DNA of 64,000 nt, taken from assembly GCA_028015205.1 (NCBI GenBank), contig CM051515.1, forward strand, positions 10,434,001-10,498,000. Reading direction: 5' to 3'. Source of the DNA: Mytilisepta virgata. Lineage: Eukaryota; Mollusca; Bivalvia; Mytilida; Mytilidae. The notes beneath the pieces are model-generated. The model saw nothing but the letters and a program-made list of their open reading frames with translations, was not told the DNA's origin and did no database searches. Positions 1 through 9,908 of this stretch are shown piece after piece (position 1 is the first letter of the stretch; each line of letters starts with the position of its first letter). The position numbers and the translations under genes are program-made.

Positions 1-895
1 TTGCCTTGTAAGTATTTTGTCGTCAACAAAGTAAGAAAGAAAACAATGTTTTAGTTTATCTTAATGAATCAGATTTTCAAATATGGTAAGCATGAAGAGA
101 ATATCTCTTTATTTGAAGATCGTCATATCTCCCACTTTTACGTTCATCAGTTATTTTTCAAATGTAGATCGAACCCTTATACTTATTTAAATGTATTTCA
201 GTACAAATCAGCACTCATAGTAAAACAACAGAGAGAAACAGTACTCAAATTACAGCCAGCATGGATTAAGTATTAACAATGTTATTACAATAAGATTGAA
301 AAGGAAAATGGATCAATTTAATGGCAAACTAATGCTATACTGAAATGTAATAAAAGCGTTTCTATTGCTGGTTTTTTATTTTTGTACTACTGTGTGTGCA
401 CTAAGTTACGGCTTTTTCAAAATTTGAGTACCTTAATCAAGTTAAATGGTCTTATTACGTGGTCGGTTGATGCAATTAGATAAGTGGTCACTAAAAAAAA
501 AGGAAACCTACTTTGTTCAAGCATATTTTAGGAATTTTCAATACAACAGAGATGTCTCTGTCAATGAGCATTTATTAAAGTAAGTTTTACATCCCAGGTT
601 TGCATCAAATACGCACAAATTGTATAAAAAGAGATTAAAAATAATGGCTATACGAATATCAGGATTTGTCTGAATTAATTATTTTAACTTTTTTCTTAGT
701 TTTTTTATTTAACATGTATTTAATGGAAATTCCCTAATCATATTTGAGATGAAAATATAACCTTTACAATCAATTGTAAAATTTGTACAATTTCTTGCAC
801 GACTCAACAAGATTTAATATTAACCAACAAAACATTTAGACTTTCAAAATGACGACTCTTGTGCCAAATTAAGTGGTTTTATTTTTCAGGTATTG
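1..895. other. No gene recognised
   Basis: AT-rich sequence with only short chance frames (the longest 70 codons). Nothing recognised. Confidence 0.6.
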
Positions 896-2030
896 TTACA
901 CTTGGTTGAACGTGTAAATCACCAAAACAATCGTGTTACGTTAGAAACGTGTGTGTAACGTATGGATCGAGTACGTGTAACGTGTGAATCGTGTGCGTGC
1001 AACTTGCGAATCGTATACGTATGGATTGCGTGTGGTAAGAAACTTGCGATTGAATCTTGTAATGTGTATGAGATTTCATTGGTTAAGACAGATATTAAAA
1101 CGTGTGATTTCAAATCAGAGCATATTATATAAAATAATATCTTAAATTATTCTTTAAATCTTGCGAAGTTTTTTTTACAAATATTTTACAAATACATAAG
1201 AAATCTGACATAGTTAAATATTTTTTTTAGATAAAGTCAAGTATACATGTATTTACTGAAAATATAACTTATTAGCACCGATACCTAGATCCTGGTAAAA
1301 TCTATTTTAAACGCTGGTCAGTATGTTAAAAAGCCGAAACACTTTGACCACTAACTAGCTATGGTTAAATGGTAGAGTGCATTTTCTTTTGAATTAGATC
1401 TTATTAGATTTCACGTTTTCCTGGATAGGACATCATGATGGACTATTTCCATTTTCAAATATGATTGAGGTTATTGATTCTAGTTTCGCATAAATCTTGC
1501 CAAGTTTTTTTTTACAAATATTTTATAATTTATATCTTCAAAGTACATCTTTTACATATTAAGTAATGTTTGGTTATTATGTTCCCAGGCGGTTTATTTC
1601 CCTGACGACTACTTGGCTAAAACAACATCTAATTAGACAAGGGGGTAAGAGGTCCTATGAAGAGAAAATGTCTATTTACTTGTAAATTTACCTGAAACGA
1701 GCTTTCTGATTGTCGAAAGGAATACATAAGAAATCTGACATAGTTAAATATTTTTTTAGATAAAGTCAAGTATACATGTATTTATTGAAAATATAACTTA
1801 TTAGCAACAATACCTAGATCCTGGTAAAATCTATTTTAAACGCTGGTCAGTATGTTAAAAAGCCGAAACACTTTGACCACTAACTAGCTATGGTTAAATG
1901 GTAGAGTGCATTTTATTTTGAATTAGATCTTATTAGATTTCACGTTTTCCTGGATAGGACATCATGATGGACTATTTCCATTTTCAAATATGATTGAGGT
2001 TATTGATTCTAGTTTCACATAATCAACAAC
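896..2030 (-). mobile_element. Second copy of the foldback element, inverted, with internal duplication
   Basis: Begins TTACACTTGGTTGAACGTGT, the same terminus as the right end of the 19.7-21.07 kb copy read in reverse. It runs through the CGTGT-rich subterminal repeats and the internal AAAACAACATCTAATTAGAC block near 1620. A ~305 bp block is directly duplicated: AATACATAAGAAATCTGACA at 1191 and again at 1721, spacing 530 bp. The second terminus is not recognised. Confidence 0.65.
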
Positions 2031-2659
2031 CAGATTATTTTTTAAGCTTTAATAAGTTTGAATACATGATAATTCATTAAACAAATATATTATATATAGA
2101 TAGGGAAACGAGAATGTATACGAGATACATTTGAACTCTCTATGGGGTGTTATTTCTGTTTAGTTCAACAGAGCGATAATGGCCGTTCTGGAGATAGGAG
2201 AGCCTTGGATAGTTTTACAGATAGCATATATTTGTCCTGCTATCTAAATTATGTACCCTCCCTCCAACCAATTATATCTTTTGCAGCTAGCGATCATCTT
2301 GTTGGTAATCATATTACATTGGTTTGTATGGTGTGTTTTATCCTTAGAGATGGGAGCGGTTTGGGTAGCTTAATACCGGTTTGGCCCAATAAGTGCTAAA
2401 TGTCTGTATGAATTCAGGCTATGCTGGCTGTGATTTCCATGTGTTTTTGATAACTTTGTGTTTTTTCTATCTTTTAAGCTGTTATAATTTGAAGATCGGT
2501 CTATGGGATGGCGTTTATTGATTGTTGATTTTTCAGTATTATAATTTTAAAATTGAATTGGTCATTACTTAAATGCCTTTAGATTTTCTGTTCAAAATTT
2601 GACAAAAATTACCAGAAATTTCTAAGGCTTAGCGGAGTTTGGATTCCTATTTGTTTAGT

Positions 2660-2704
2660 AAGTACAACCATCAAAAATCGTTTTGGTTTTTGATGGTTGT
2701 ACTT
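2660..2704. repeat. Perfect 18-bp hairpin inside family A unit 1
   Basis: AAGTACAACCATCAAAAA (2660-2677) is the exact inverse of 2687-2704, with a 9-base loop. Other family A units have only the right arm. Confidence 0.9.
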
Positions 2705-2754
2705 ATCCATTCATCATTATACATTTAACCGGTTTTCCAACATTTTGATCTCGA

Positions 2755-2798
2755 GGACTGCTGATGAGTTGTCGGTCAACGAAATGGCCACACAGTAC
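2755..2798 (+). ncRNA. Hammerhead ribozyme copy A1 (probably inactive)
   Basis: Core CTGATGA 2761-2767, stem II GTTG/CAAC 2768-2771 and 2777-2780, GAA 2781-2783. Stem I GGACTG (2755-2760) with CAGTAC (2793-2798) has one mismatch. Position 16.1 (2791) is C instead of the required U. Confidence 0.7.
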
Positions 2799-3100
2799 AT
2801 CAAATATATTTCGGTATTTTTTTATACATTTTATCATTATTACTGGGGCTATGTCACTGATGGTGGACTATAAGTCTACGAGGGTATTATCAGCCCAGTA
2901 GCCAGATTTTTTGTCCTGCCACGATTCATTACTTAAATGCCTTTATATTTTCTGTTCAAAAGTTGACAAAAATTACCAGAAATGTCTAAGGCTTAGCTGA
3001 GTTTGGATTCCTATTTGTTTTAATCGTTTTGGTTTTTGATGGTTGTGCTTATTAATTTATCATTATATATTTAACCGGTTTTCCAACATTTTGATCTCTA

Positions 3101-3144
3101 GCACTGCTGATGAGTTGTCAGTCAACGAAATGGTCACACAGTGC
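3101..3144 (+). ncRNA. Hammerhead ribozyme copy A2 (16.1 mutated)
   Basis: GCACTG 3101-3106 pairs perfectly with CAGTGC 3139-3144. CTGATGA 3107-3113, stem II GTTG/CAAC, GAA 3127-3129. Position 16.1 (3137) is C, so cleavage is doubtful. Confidence 0.75.
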
Positions 3145-3431
3145 ATCAGATATATTTCGATATTTTGTTATATATTTTATCATAATAACAGGGGCTATGT
3201 CACTGCTGGTGGACTATAAGTCTGCGAGGGTATTAGCCCAGTAGCCAGATTTTTTGTCCTGCCACGATTCATTACTTAAATGCCTTTATATTTTCTGTTG
3301 AAAATTTGGCAAAAATTACCAGAAATTTCTAAGGCTTAGCTGAGCTTGGATTCCTATTTGTTTAATCGTTTTGGTTTTTGATTGTTGTGCTTATTATATA
3401 TTTAACCGATTTTCCAACATTTTGATCTCGA

Positions 3432-3475
3432 GCACTGCTGATGAGTTGTCAGTCAACGAAATGGTCACAGAGTGC
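3432..3475 (+). ncRNA. Hammerhead ribozyme copy A3 (16.1 mutated)
   Basis: GCACTG 3432-3437, CTGATGA 3438-3444, GTTG/CAAC, GAA 3458-3460, 3' strand GAGTGC 3470-3475 with a mismatch next to the cleavage site; 16.1 is C. Confidence 0.7.
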
Positions 3476-3777
3476 ATCAAATATATTTCGGTATTTTGTT
3501 ATACATTTAATCATTATTACTGGGGCTATGTCACTGCTGGTGAACTATAAGTCCGCGAGGGTATTATCAGCCCAGTAGCCATATTTTTGGTCCTGGCACG
3601 ATTCATTACTTAAATGCCTTTATATTTTCTGTTCAAAATTTGACAAAAATTACCAGAAATGTCTAAGGCTTAGCTGAGTTTGGATTCCTATTTGTTTTAA
3701 TCGTTTTGGTTTTTGATGGTTGTGCTTATTAATTTATCATTATATATTTAACCGGTTTTCCAACATTTTGATCTCGA

Positions 3778-3821
3778 GGACTGCTGATGAGTTGTCAGTC
3801 AACGAAATTGTCACACAGTGC
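3778..3821 (+). ncRNA. Hammerhead ribozyme copy A4 (16.1 mutated)
   Basis: GGACTG 3778-3783, CTGATGA 3784-3790, GTTG/CAAC, GAA 3804-3806, CAGTGC 3816-3821. Stem I has one mismatch and 16.1 (3814) is C. Confidence 0.7.
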
Positions 3822-4151
3822 ATCAAATATATTTCGGTATTTTGTTATACATGTTATCATTATTACTGGGGCTATGTCACTGCTAGTGGACTATAAGTCC
3901 GCGAGGGTAATATCAGCCCAGTAGCCAGATTTTTTGTCCTGGCACGATTCATTGCTTAAATGCCTTTATATTTTCTGTTTAAAAGTTGCCAAAAATTAGC
4001 AGAAATTTCTAAGGCTTTTCTTTTCGATGCAAAGGTAACCCTTAGCCGAGTTTGGATTCCTGTTTGTTTTAATCTTTTTGGTTTTTGTTGGTTGTGTTTA
4101 TTAATTCGTCATTATATCTCTTTAACCTGTTTTCCTACATTTTGATCTCGA

Positions 4152-4195
4152 GCACTGCTGATGAGTTGTCAGTCAACGAAATGGCCATACAGTGC
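4152..4195 (+). ncRNA. Type I hammerhead ribozyme copy A5, complete consensus
   Basis: Stem I GCACTG 4152-4157 with CAGTGC 4190-4195 (6 bp). Core CTGATGA 4158-4164. Stem II GTTG/CAAC closing a TCAGT loop (4165-4177). GAA 4178-4180. Stem III is the palindrome ATGGCCAT 4181-4188, so A15.1 pairs with U16.1. H17 is A (4189) and cleavage would fall between 4189 and 4190. The very short palindromic stem III is as seen in animal hammerheads that act best as dimers. Confidence 0.85.
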
Positions 4196-4494
4196 ATCAA
4201 ATTTATTTCGGTATTTTGTGATACACTCTATTACTACCACTGTGTCTATGTCATTGCTGGTGGACTGTAAGTTATCAGCCAAGTAGCCAGAATTATTGTT
4301 CTGGCACGATTCAGTACTGAAATACCTTTAAATTTGACAAACATACCAGAAATTTGTAAGGCGTTTCCCTTTAATGCAGAAGTAACCCTTAGCTGAGTTT
4401 GGTTCCTGTTTGTTTTAATTATTTTGGCTTTTGATGGTTGAGCTTATTAATTCATCATATATCTTTAACAGGTTTTCCAATGTTTTGATCTCGA

Positions 4495-4524
4495 GCATGG
4501 ATGAACGAAATGATCATACTGTGC
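4495..4524 (+). ncRNA. Hammerhead remnant A6 (core deleted)
   Basis: The 3' half survives: GAA 4507-4509, palindromic ATGATCAT 4510-4517, A, CTGTGC 4519-4524. Most of CTGATGA and stem II are lost. Confidence 0.6.
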
Positions 4525-4566
4525 ATCAAATTTATTTCGGTATTTTCTGATACATATTATTATTCC

Positions 4567-5091
4567 TTTAACAAAATATAATAATAAATATAAATTTGTA
4601 TCTGAAATGTTCAGACTCATCTGCATTAAAACGCCACATAAGGCATTAACTCTGTCGAACATTGCATACCTTTGTCCATTTGTAAGGAAATATTTGAAAT
4701 ATTTTAATGGTAACTCCGTTCCTATGTTAAGTTTTTCACTTATCAATGCTTCTTCAAGTCTCTATTTTATGAGTTAAAATAACATAGCAGAATTGTGTGA
4801 TGTCTTTGTCCGTTTGTTTTGGATTGCATTTGCATAATTTCAAATTTACCTTTTTTCCTCAAACCTCTTCAGATTCAGGTGTTTGGTCTTTTTTCGGAGT
4901 ATGAAGTCTATTTTTTTATCAAATCAGGACAAATTCCTTCAATGTGAAGTATGCAAACATATCAATTTACGTTAATTATACGATTGCGATAGAAAAAAAT
5001 GAAACAGACCTCAGCAGAACATTAACATGTTTATTACATTCAATTCAGATTAAATAAGATAAAATCATTCCATCTTATTAGTACAAGATGA
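4567..5091. other. No gene recognised, 3' flank of the lectin locus
   Basis: AT-rich, no repeat or frame that I trust; the 3' end of the alternative terminal exon transcript probably falls near 5070. Confidence 0.5.
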
Positions 5092-5097
5092 TTTATT
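5092..5097 (-). terminator. Poly(A) signal AATAAA of the alternative terminal exon
   Basis: TTTATT on the plus strand, AATAAA on the minus strand, 33 bases after the TAG at 5132-5130. The spacing suits a short 3' UTR. Confidence 0.5.
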
Positions 5098-5129
5098 GCA
5101 TTTAAGTCTTGACATTTACACATCAACCA

Positions 5130-5162
5130 CTATTGTGATACGGCACAATCGCAGCCGGTGAC
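5130..5162 (-). CDS. Alternative terminal exon of the lectin-like gene
   Basis: Acceptor gtttattttag is followed by ten codons (VTGCDCAVSQ) and TAG, all in phase 0, as needed after exon 6. An AATAAA signal follows 33 bases after the stop (5097-5092). A Cys-rich GCDC motif parallels CTCDC in exon 7. The exon lies 4.7 kb beyond exon 7, so it could be an alternative last exon giving a ~215-residue isoform, or a relic of a duplicated exon. Confidence 0.55.
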   Translation of the reverse strand, partial: VTGCDCAVSQ

Positions 5163-6049
5163 CTAAAATAAACAACAGTATTACATTTAATAAAATAAAT
5201 TATTACATAATTACCATTTTCTACATAAGGAAATGCCTGTACCAAGTCAGGAATATGACAGTTGTTTTCGATTCATTAGATATGTTCGAGCTTTTGATTT
5301 TGCCATTTTATAAATGACTTTCCGTTGTGAATTTCGCTTGGAGTTCGGTATTTTTGTTATTATTAAATTTTTTATTGAGATACTCTAATTGGTTTTTATG
5401 CAGTCACATGAAATTCTGTTTATTTTGTTTTTTTTTAAATTAGAAATCATATTGACTCCTTTCACTCTCGCTTTCACTTTAATTTCAAACACGTGAGAAT
5501 AACGTGGTTCTTTTTCAAGCCTTCCAATCAGAACTAGTTTCATTTCCTTGACCGTCCAGCGAGATTCGCTTTATTGCCATTGCTTTGAATAAACTCGAAA
5601 ACGTCCGACAGAAAGGTTGCAGAGGCAAATCAGAATTTTCTAAAAACAATTATGGTTCTGGATTATTTGCTTGCAACGTTTTTGCAGTGTTTAAGTCACA
5701 GGTTTTCGGATAGGATGGTAGATATTCGTTTTTATCGTACAACTGTTTAAACTGCAACATTCTGGTGGAACTTGCATTTATTTTTTTTCATTCATCGTGT
5801 ATGACATTTTTTACGTTCATCCGTATTCATATCCTCCTGCACAAACATATATTATTGTGAAAAAATAACAGTCAAGATTTTCTTTTCCAGAGTAGATTTT
5901 CTTAGGTTTCTATGTTATATGCAAAATAACCACATCTTACTTCATTCGATTATAGCCATTAAATATGTTTTATGTAAAAACAAATTACGCAATTTTTGCC
6001 ATATTAAGGCAATGCTAGAAAATGTGTGAGTCTTCCAAGAAAGACATAT
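5163..6049. other. Intron or intergenic, nothing recognised
   Basis: Between the alternative terminal exon and the 163-bp repeat. No coding or repeat signal apart from short A/T tracts. Confidence 0.5.
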
Positions 6050-6690
6050 GTCGCCTGCGGACGTCAATTTTTACAAAAGATATTAAAATGTTCTAAAACT
6101 GAAATATATATGCACACCTTTGCATTAAGGTTAATGCACAGAGAAAGTTTCATCAAATTGCTTTGAGCGGTTATGGAGTAGTTGAGGATAGAAATTTTGA
6201 CCCCGCCCCCTTTTTAAAAAAATGTCAATTTTTACAAAAAAAAAAAAAAGATTTTCTAAAAATGAAATATATATGCATACCTGTGCATTAAGGTTAATGC
6301 ACAGAGAAAGTTTCATCAAATAGCTTTGAGCGGTTATGGAGTAGTTGAGGATAGAAGTTTTGACCCCGCCCCCTTTTTAAAAAAATGTCAATTTTTACAG
6401 AAAAAAAAAAAGATTTTCTAAAAATGAAATATATATGCATACCTGTGCATTAAGGTTAATGCACAGAGAAAGTTTCATCAAATTGCTTTGAGCGGTTATG
6501 GAGTAGTTGAGGATAGAAGTTTTGACCCCGCCCCCTTTTTTAAAAAATGTCAATTTTTACAAAAAAAAAAAAAAAAAAAAAAAAAAATTCTAAAAATGAA
6601 ATATATATGCATACCTGTGCATTATGGTTAATGCACAGAGAAAGTTTCATCAAATTGCTTTGAGCGGTTTACGAGTAGTTGAGGATAGAA
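6050..6690. repeat. ~163-bp tandem repeat with homopurine tracts
   Basis: Four units; TGCATTAAGGTTAATGCACA or its variant starts at 6121, 6284, 6446 and 6618. Each has AGAAAGTTTCATCAAATTGC, GACCCCGCCCCC and a poly(A) run of varying length. It is followed by GATTCCTATG, an end shared with other repeats in the window. Confidence 0.95.
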
Positions 6691-6839
6691 GAAAAGTGTG
6701 ACGACGCAAGAAGGAAGACGACACATGACGCAACACGACAGATAGTGATTCCTATGTGTCGGCCATGCCTTCCGCATGCGACACAAAAACCCTACTGTAC
6801 AGGATTATATCAAATTTCATTTATCATGCTCAGTTCTAA

Positions 6840-7110
6840 CCTACCTTTAGAACTGTAATAAACTGTCAGGAAGTGTTCTAAAACAGTTCTAGAACTGTCA
6901 TCCTGACACATTTAGAACCGTTTATGACAGGGTGTGTCCTAACCTAGAACACTTTATCACAGTTCTACCCTAGAACTATTCTGGACGGTTCTACGTTAGA
7001 ACCATTTCTGACAGTTTTACCCTAGAACCATTCTGGACAGTTCTACCCTATAACCATTCTGGACAGTTCTGCCGTAGAACCATTCTGGACAGTTCTACCC
7101 TAGAACCATT
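6840..7110. repeat. 26-bp palindromic minisatellite, block 1
   Basis: Units of ATTCTGGACAGTTCTACCC+TAGAACC type, 26 bp. GTTCTA and TAGAAC form a 6-bp inverted arm around CCC. Copies diverge towards the left. Confidence 0.92.
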
Positions 7111-8169
7111 TATGACTCTGGCAATAGTTTATGAATTTTTAACATCAAAATTATACGAAATAAAATAATTAATTTGTTGTCATAATTTTAAAATCAACTT
7201 TTATCATACAGAAATATATAATGGAGTTAAAAAAAGAAAACAATTACTCAGAATAAAGTTTTTACTAAAACTAAATTATTTAAAAACTAGTCGGTGTTAT
7301 TTACTAGTACATAACACATTCCTTTACATATTTTTTGACAAGAAAACACTTTTAATCAAAATTTAGTTCCGTCCCTTCTCAATTGAAATAATTGTGTTAA
7401 ATTTCCATATATGTACGTTATGTCTATGTATGGTGAAATGCACCTCTTAATTCAAAACTACGGTACTCATCAAAGTCATCTTCTACCTTGTCATAACGAA
7501 ATAAATATCGTTCATAGGAGATAATCATATAATATATCAAATGTATACCATATAAAAATGGTAAAACAGATAAATTATTAATTTGAGAGATTTGAAATCT
7601 CTCTATTGAAATTTGGGACCAACTTATATACACCTCTTTATTCAAATGCTGCATTAATTATTTTAAAAGGTAGCAATATAAAAATTTGAAACCCCGCTGA
7701 TTTTGTCAGCAAAACTGTTTACCTGTATACATACACATGTATCTGTATACCTTAAAGATTGGAACAATAAACATCCAGAAAGTATACAATATATATGTCA
7801 AAACGTTAATTAGTTATAATTATCTGAAACACACAATATGTTACGGAGAACAAATTTCTTGACCTGTAAATTTACTTCAGATAAAAATCCCAAATTTGAA
7901 CAAAAACAATAATTAGTTTTTTCTTGTGGCTTAACAGAACGAAAACAATTGAACCATAGATCTTTATTACATGTTTGTACTTTTGCTGTTTTGTATAAAT
8001 TGGTCAAAAATTTAATATTATTAATTATTGTCATAATTTCATATATTGAAATTATAATCGATGCGAAATGTTACTACATATTAAAAAAAAATGCTTTTTA
8101 AATTTTTGGGAAAAGGCGACGACGAGGAGTACGTGGAATAATCAATACAGAGTTATCGGACATAAAAAT
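7111..8169. other. Insert between minisatellite blocks 1 and 2
   Basis: About 1.06 kb of AT-rich sequence that splits the 26-bp minisatellite. Two minus-strand chance frames of 74-76 codons. No termini recognised. Confidence 0.5.
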
Positions 8170-8250
8170 GAACGGTTCTACCCTAGAACCATTCTAGATT
8201 GTTCTACCCTAGAACCATTTATGACAGTTCTACCCTAGAACCATTTATAA
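8170..8250. repeat. 26-bp minisatellite, block 2
   Basis: Three units of the same GTTCTACCCTAGAACC repeat, directly upstream of the family B array. Confidence 0.92.
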
Positions 8251-8386
8251 TAAATACTAAGGGTTCATTCCTTGTATTGCAAATGGTAGATCTCCTTAGC
8301 TGAAATTTGGCTTCCTATTTCGATATTTTTGGTTATGAGTACTTCTTGTTTAAAATAAGTTTGGTTTTTGGTCTTCCAAATGTTTC

Positions 8387-8432
8387 GGTAATGAGATGAG
8401 AGGTAACTCCTTGAAATGCGTCGTAATGCACC
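8387..8432 (+). ncRNA. Hammerhead remnant B1
   Basis: GATGAGAGGTAACTCCTTGA is intact, but a deletion removed the 5' stem I strand and the first core bases, and the 3' strand reads AATGCACCATGG. Confidence 0.6.
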
Positions 8433-8681
8433 ATGGTATAAATTTACTATATCTAATATTAGTATCTTTGTTATTTTGAAACTCAATTCATTGATTTGTT
8501 ACAGAAATTACCAGTATTTAGCAAAATTCAAAAATAATAGAAATACTAAGGGTTCATTCCTTGTATTGCACATGGTAGATCTTTTTAGCTGAAATTTGGC
8601 TTCCTATTTCGGTATTTTTGATTATGAGTACTTCTTGTTTAAAATAAATTTGGTTTTTGGTCTTCCAATGATTCAGTTTTA

Positions 8682-8728
8682 ATGCTGCTGATGAGAGGTA
8701 ACTCCTCGAAATGCGTCGTATACAGCAT
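8682..8728 (+). ncRNA. Type I hammerhead ribozyme copy B2, complete consensus
   Basis: Stem I ATGCTG 8682-8687 with CAGCAT 8723-8728 (6 bp). Core CTGATGA 8688-8694. Stem II GAGG 8695-8698 with CCTC 8704-8707 around a TAACT loop. GAA 8708-8710. Stem III ATGCGTCGTAT 8711-8721 (four pairs, loop of three). U16.1 is 8721, H17 is A8722, cleavage between 8722 and 8723. All conserved positions are present. Confidence 0.9.
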
Positions 8729-9051
8729 AGTATAAATTTACTATATCTAATATTAGTATCTTTGGATTGTTATTTTGAAACTCCTGGGACGATGGTGGGC
8801 CCTAGGTCCCCGAGGATATTCGCCAACGCAGTCGTCAGACTTGTCTGACATGATTATTCATTGATTTGTTACAGAAATTACCAGTATTTAGCAAAATTCA
8901 AAAATAATAGAAATACTAATGGTTCATTCCTTGTATTGCACATGGTAGATCTCCTTGGCTGAAATTTGGCCTCTTATTTCGGTATTTTTGGTTATGAGTA
9001 CTTCTTGTTTAAATGAGTTTGGTTTTTGGTCTTCCAAATGATTCGGTTTTA

Positions 9052-9098
9052 ATGCTGCTGATGAGAGGTAACTCCTTGAAATGCGTCGTATACAGCAT
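9052..9098 (+). ncRNA. Type I hammerhead ribozyme copy B3
   Basis: As B2, except that stem II is GAGG with CCTT (closing G-U). Stem I ATGCTG/CAGCAT, core CTGATGA 9058-9064, GAA 9078-9080, A17 at 9092. Likely active. Confidence 0.87.
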
Positions 9099-9147
9099 AG
9101 TATAAATTTACTATATCTAATATTAGTATCTTTGGATTATTTTTTTT

Positions 9148-9340
9148 ATGACAGTTCTACCCTAGAACCATTTATGACAGTTCTACCCTATAACCATTTA
9201 TGACAGTTCTACCCTAGAACCATTTATGAGAGTTCTACCCTAGAACCTTTATGACGGTTCTACCTTAGAATCATTTATTTCAGGGTTTGTTCTACCTAAG
9301 AACCTTTCTGGAATGGTTCTAGAACCGTCCTCTCTGACAT
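9148..9340. repeat. 26-bp minisatellite, block 3
   Basis: About six units (ATTTATGACAGTTCTACCC then TAGAACC), directly downstream of the family B array. Blocks 1-3 look like one minisatellite split by insertions. Confidence 0.92.
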
Positions 9341-9821
9341 AATAGTTGAGAGGTTAGAACTGTATATTTATGTATATTTATTGGACGTTTGAACTATAAA
9401 ATGTTAATGAATAAATCTTGGTGGTGATAAGGGGTATACCACGGAGTATGAATGTCAAAAAGTTTAGATTTGAAATTTCATAGAGTCAATGGATTATTAT
9501 AAAATAAAACAATTAAATTTTTGTATCCGTAGATAATGAATTTAAATAAACCTAAAAAATTAATATTGACTGTCCTCCATTGTAGTCAATTTCTATAATA
9601 TCTATGTCATCTGAGGTACTAAAAATAGTCTTAAGATGTAATTAACTACTATTCCGCATAATACGAAAATTATGTACATCATGTTATTTCGTACTTATGA
9701 AACTGTGATTAGTACAAGATGCATTGTAGAAATTTGTAATATTTAATTTTGATGTAATAAATCTAGTTCATAGTTAGCTAACATACACTGAATTTGATAT
9801 TCATAGGGAATAAAAAGAAAC

Positions 9822-9908
9822 TTAACACAATGCTAAACGTAAACCCTCCCAATCGATCTTTGCTGATATTTTTCTGTTAAAGCAATCACAGGTACACGTT
9901 GCAGTCCC
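9822..9908 (-). CDS. Lectin-like gene, terminal exon 7 (Cys-rich tail)
   Basis: After acceptor actatttccag, 28 codons and TAA encode a tail beginning GTATCTCDCFNRK and ending in Cys. The Cys-rich CTCDC stretch resembles the GCDC of the alternative terminal exon. An ATTAAA-type poly(A) signal is possible on this strand near 9747-9742, and an AATAAA at 9382-9377. Confidence 0.78.
   Translation of the reverse strand, partial: GTATCTCDCFNRKISAKIDWEGLRLALC

Larger units (their letters stand above)
2563..4566 (+). repeat. Tandem array of hammerhead-bearing units, family A (about six copies)
   Basis: Six tandem units, spacing measured at the conserved GAA of the ribozyme: 346, 331, 346, 374 and 329 bp. 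Each unit runs ATTACTTAAATGCCTTTA..., CTTAGCTGAGTTTGGATTCC, TTTAACCGGTTTTCC, the hammerhead, GTATTTTGTTATACA, then the CACTGCTGGTGGAC/GTCCGCGAGG module. Units 5 and 6 share an extra CTTTTCGATGCAAAGG-type insert with the separate copy at 54.5 kb; units 1-4 lack it. The organisation is that of animal retrozymes, small non-autonomous tandem elements. Confidence 0.9.
8250..9147 (+). repeat. Tandem array of hammerhead-bearing units, family B (three copies)
   Basis: Three direct units. Cleavage sites of units 2 and 3 are 370 bp apart; unit 1 is ~70 bp shorter because it lacks the GTCCCCGAGGATATTCGCC module. Unit order: ATACTAAGGGTTCATTCC, CTTAGCTGAAATTTGGCTTC, the hammerhead, TATCTAATATTAGTATC, the module, GAAATTACCAGTATTTAGC. 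The whole array is embedded in a 26-bp minisatellite and lies between the two alternative last exons of the lectin gene, antisense to it. Confidence 0.9.

Noticed and set aside
3461..3475. GTC in ATGGTC as an alternative hammerhead cleavage site in A2-A4
   Set aside because: It would leave a stem III of one base pair and destroy the perfect GCACTG/CAGTGC stem I.
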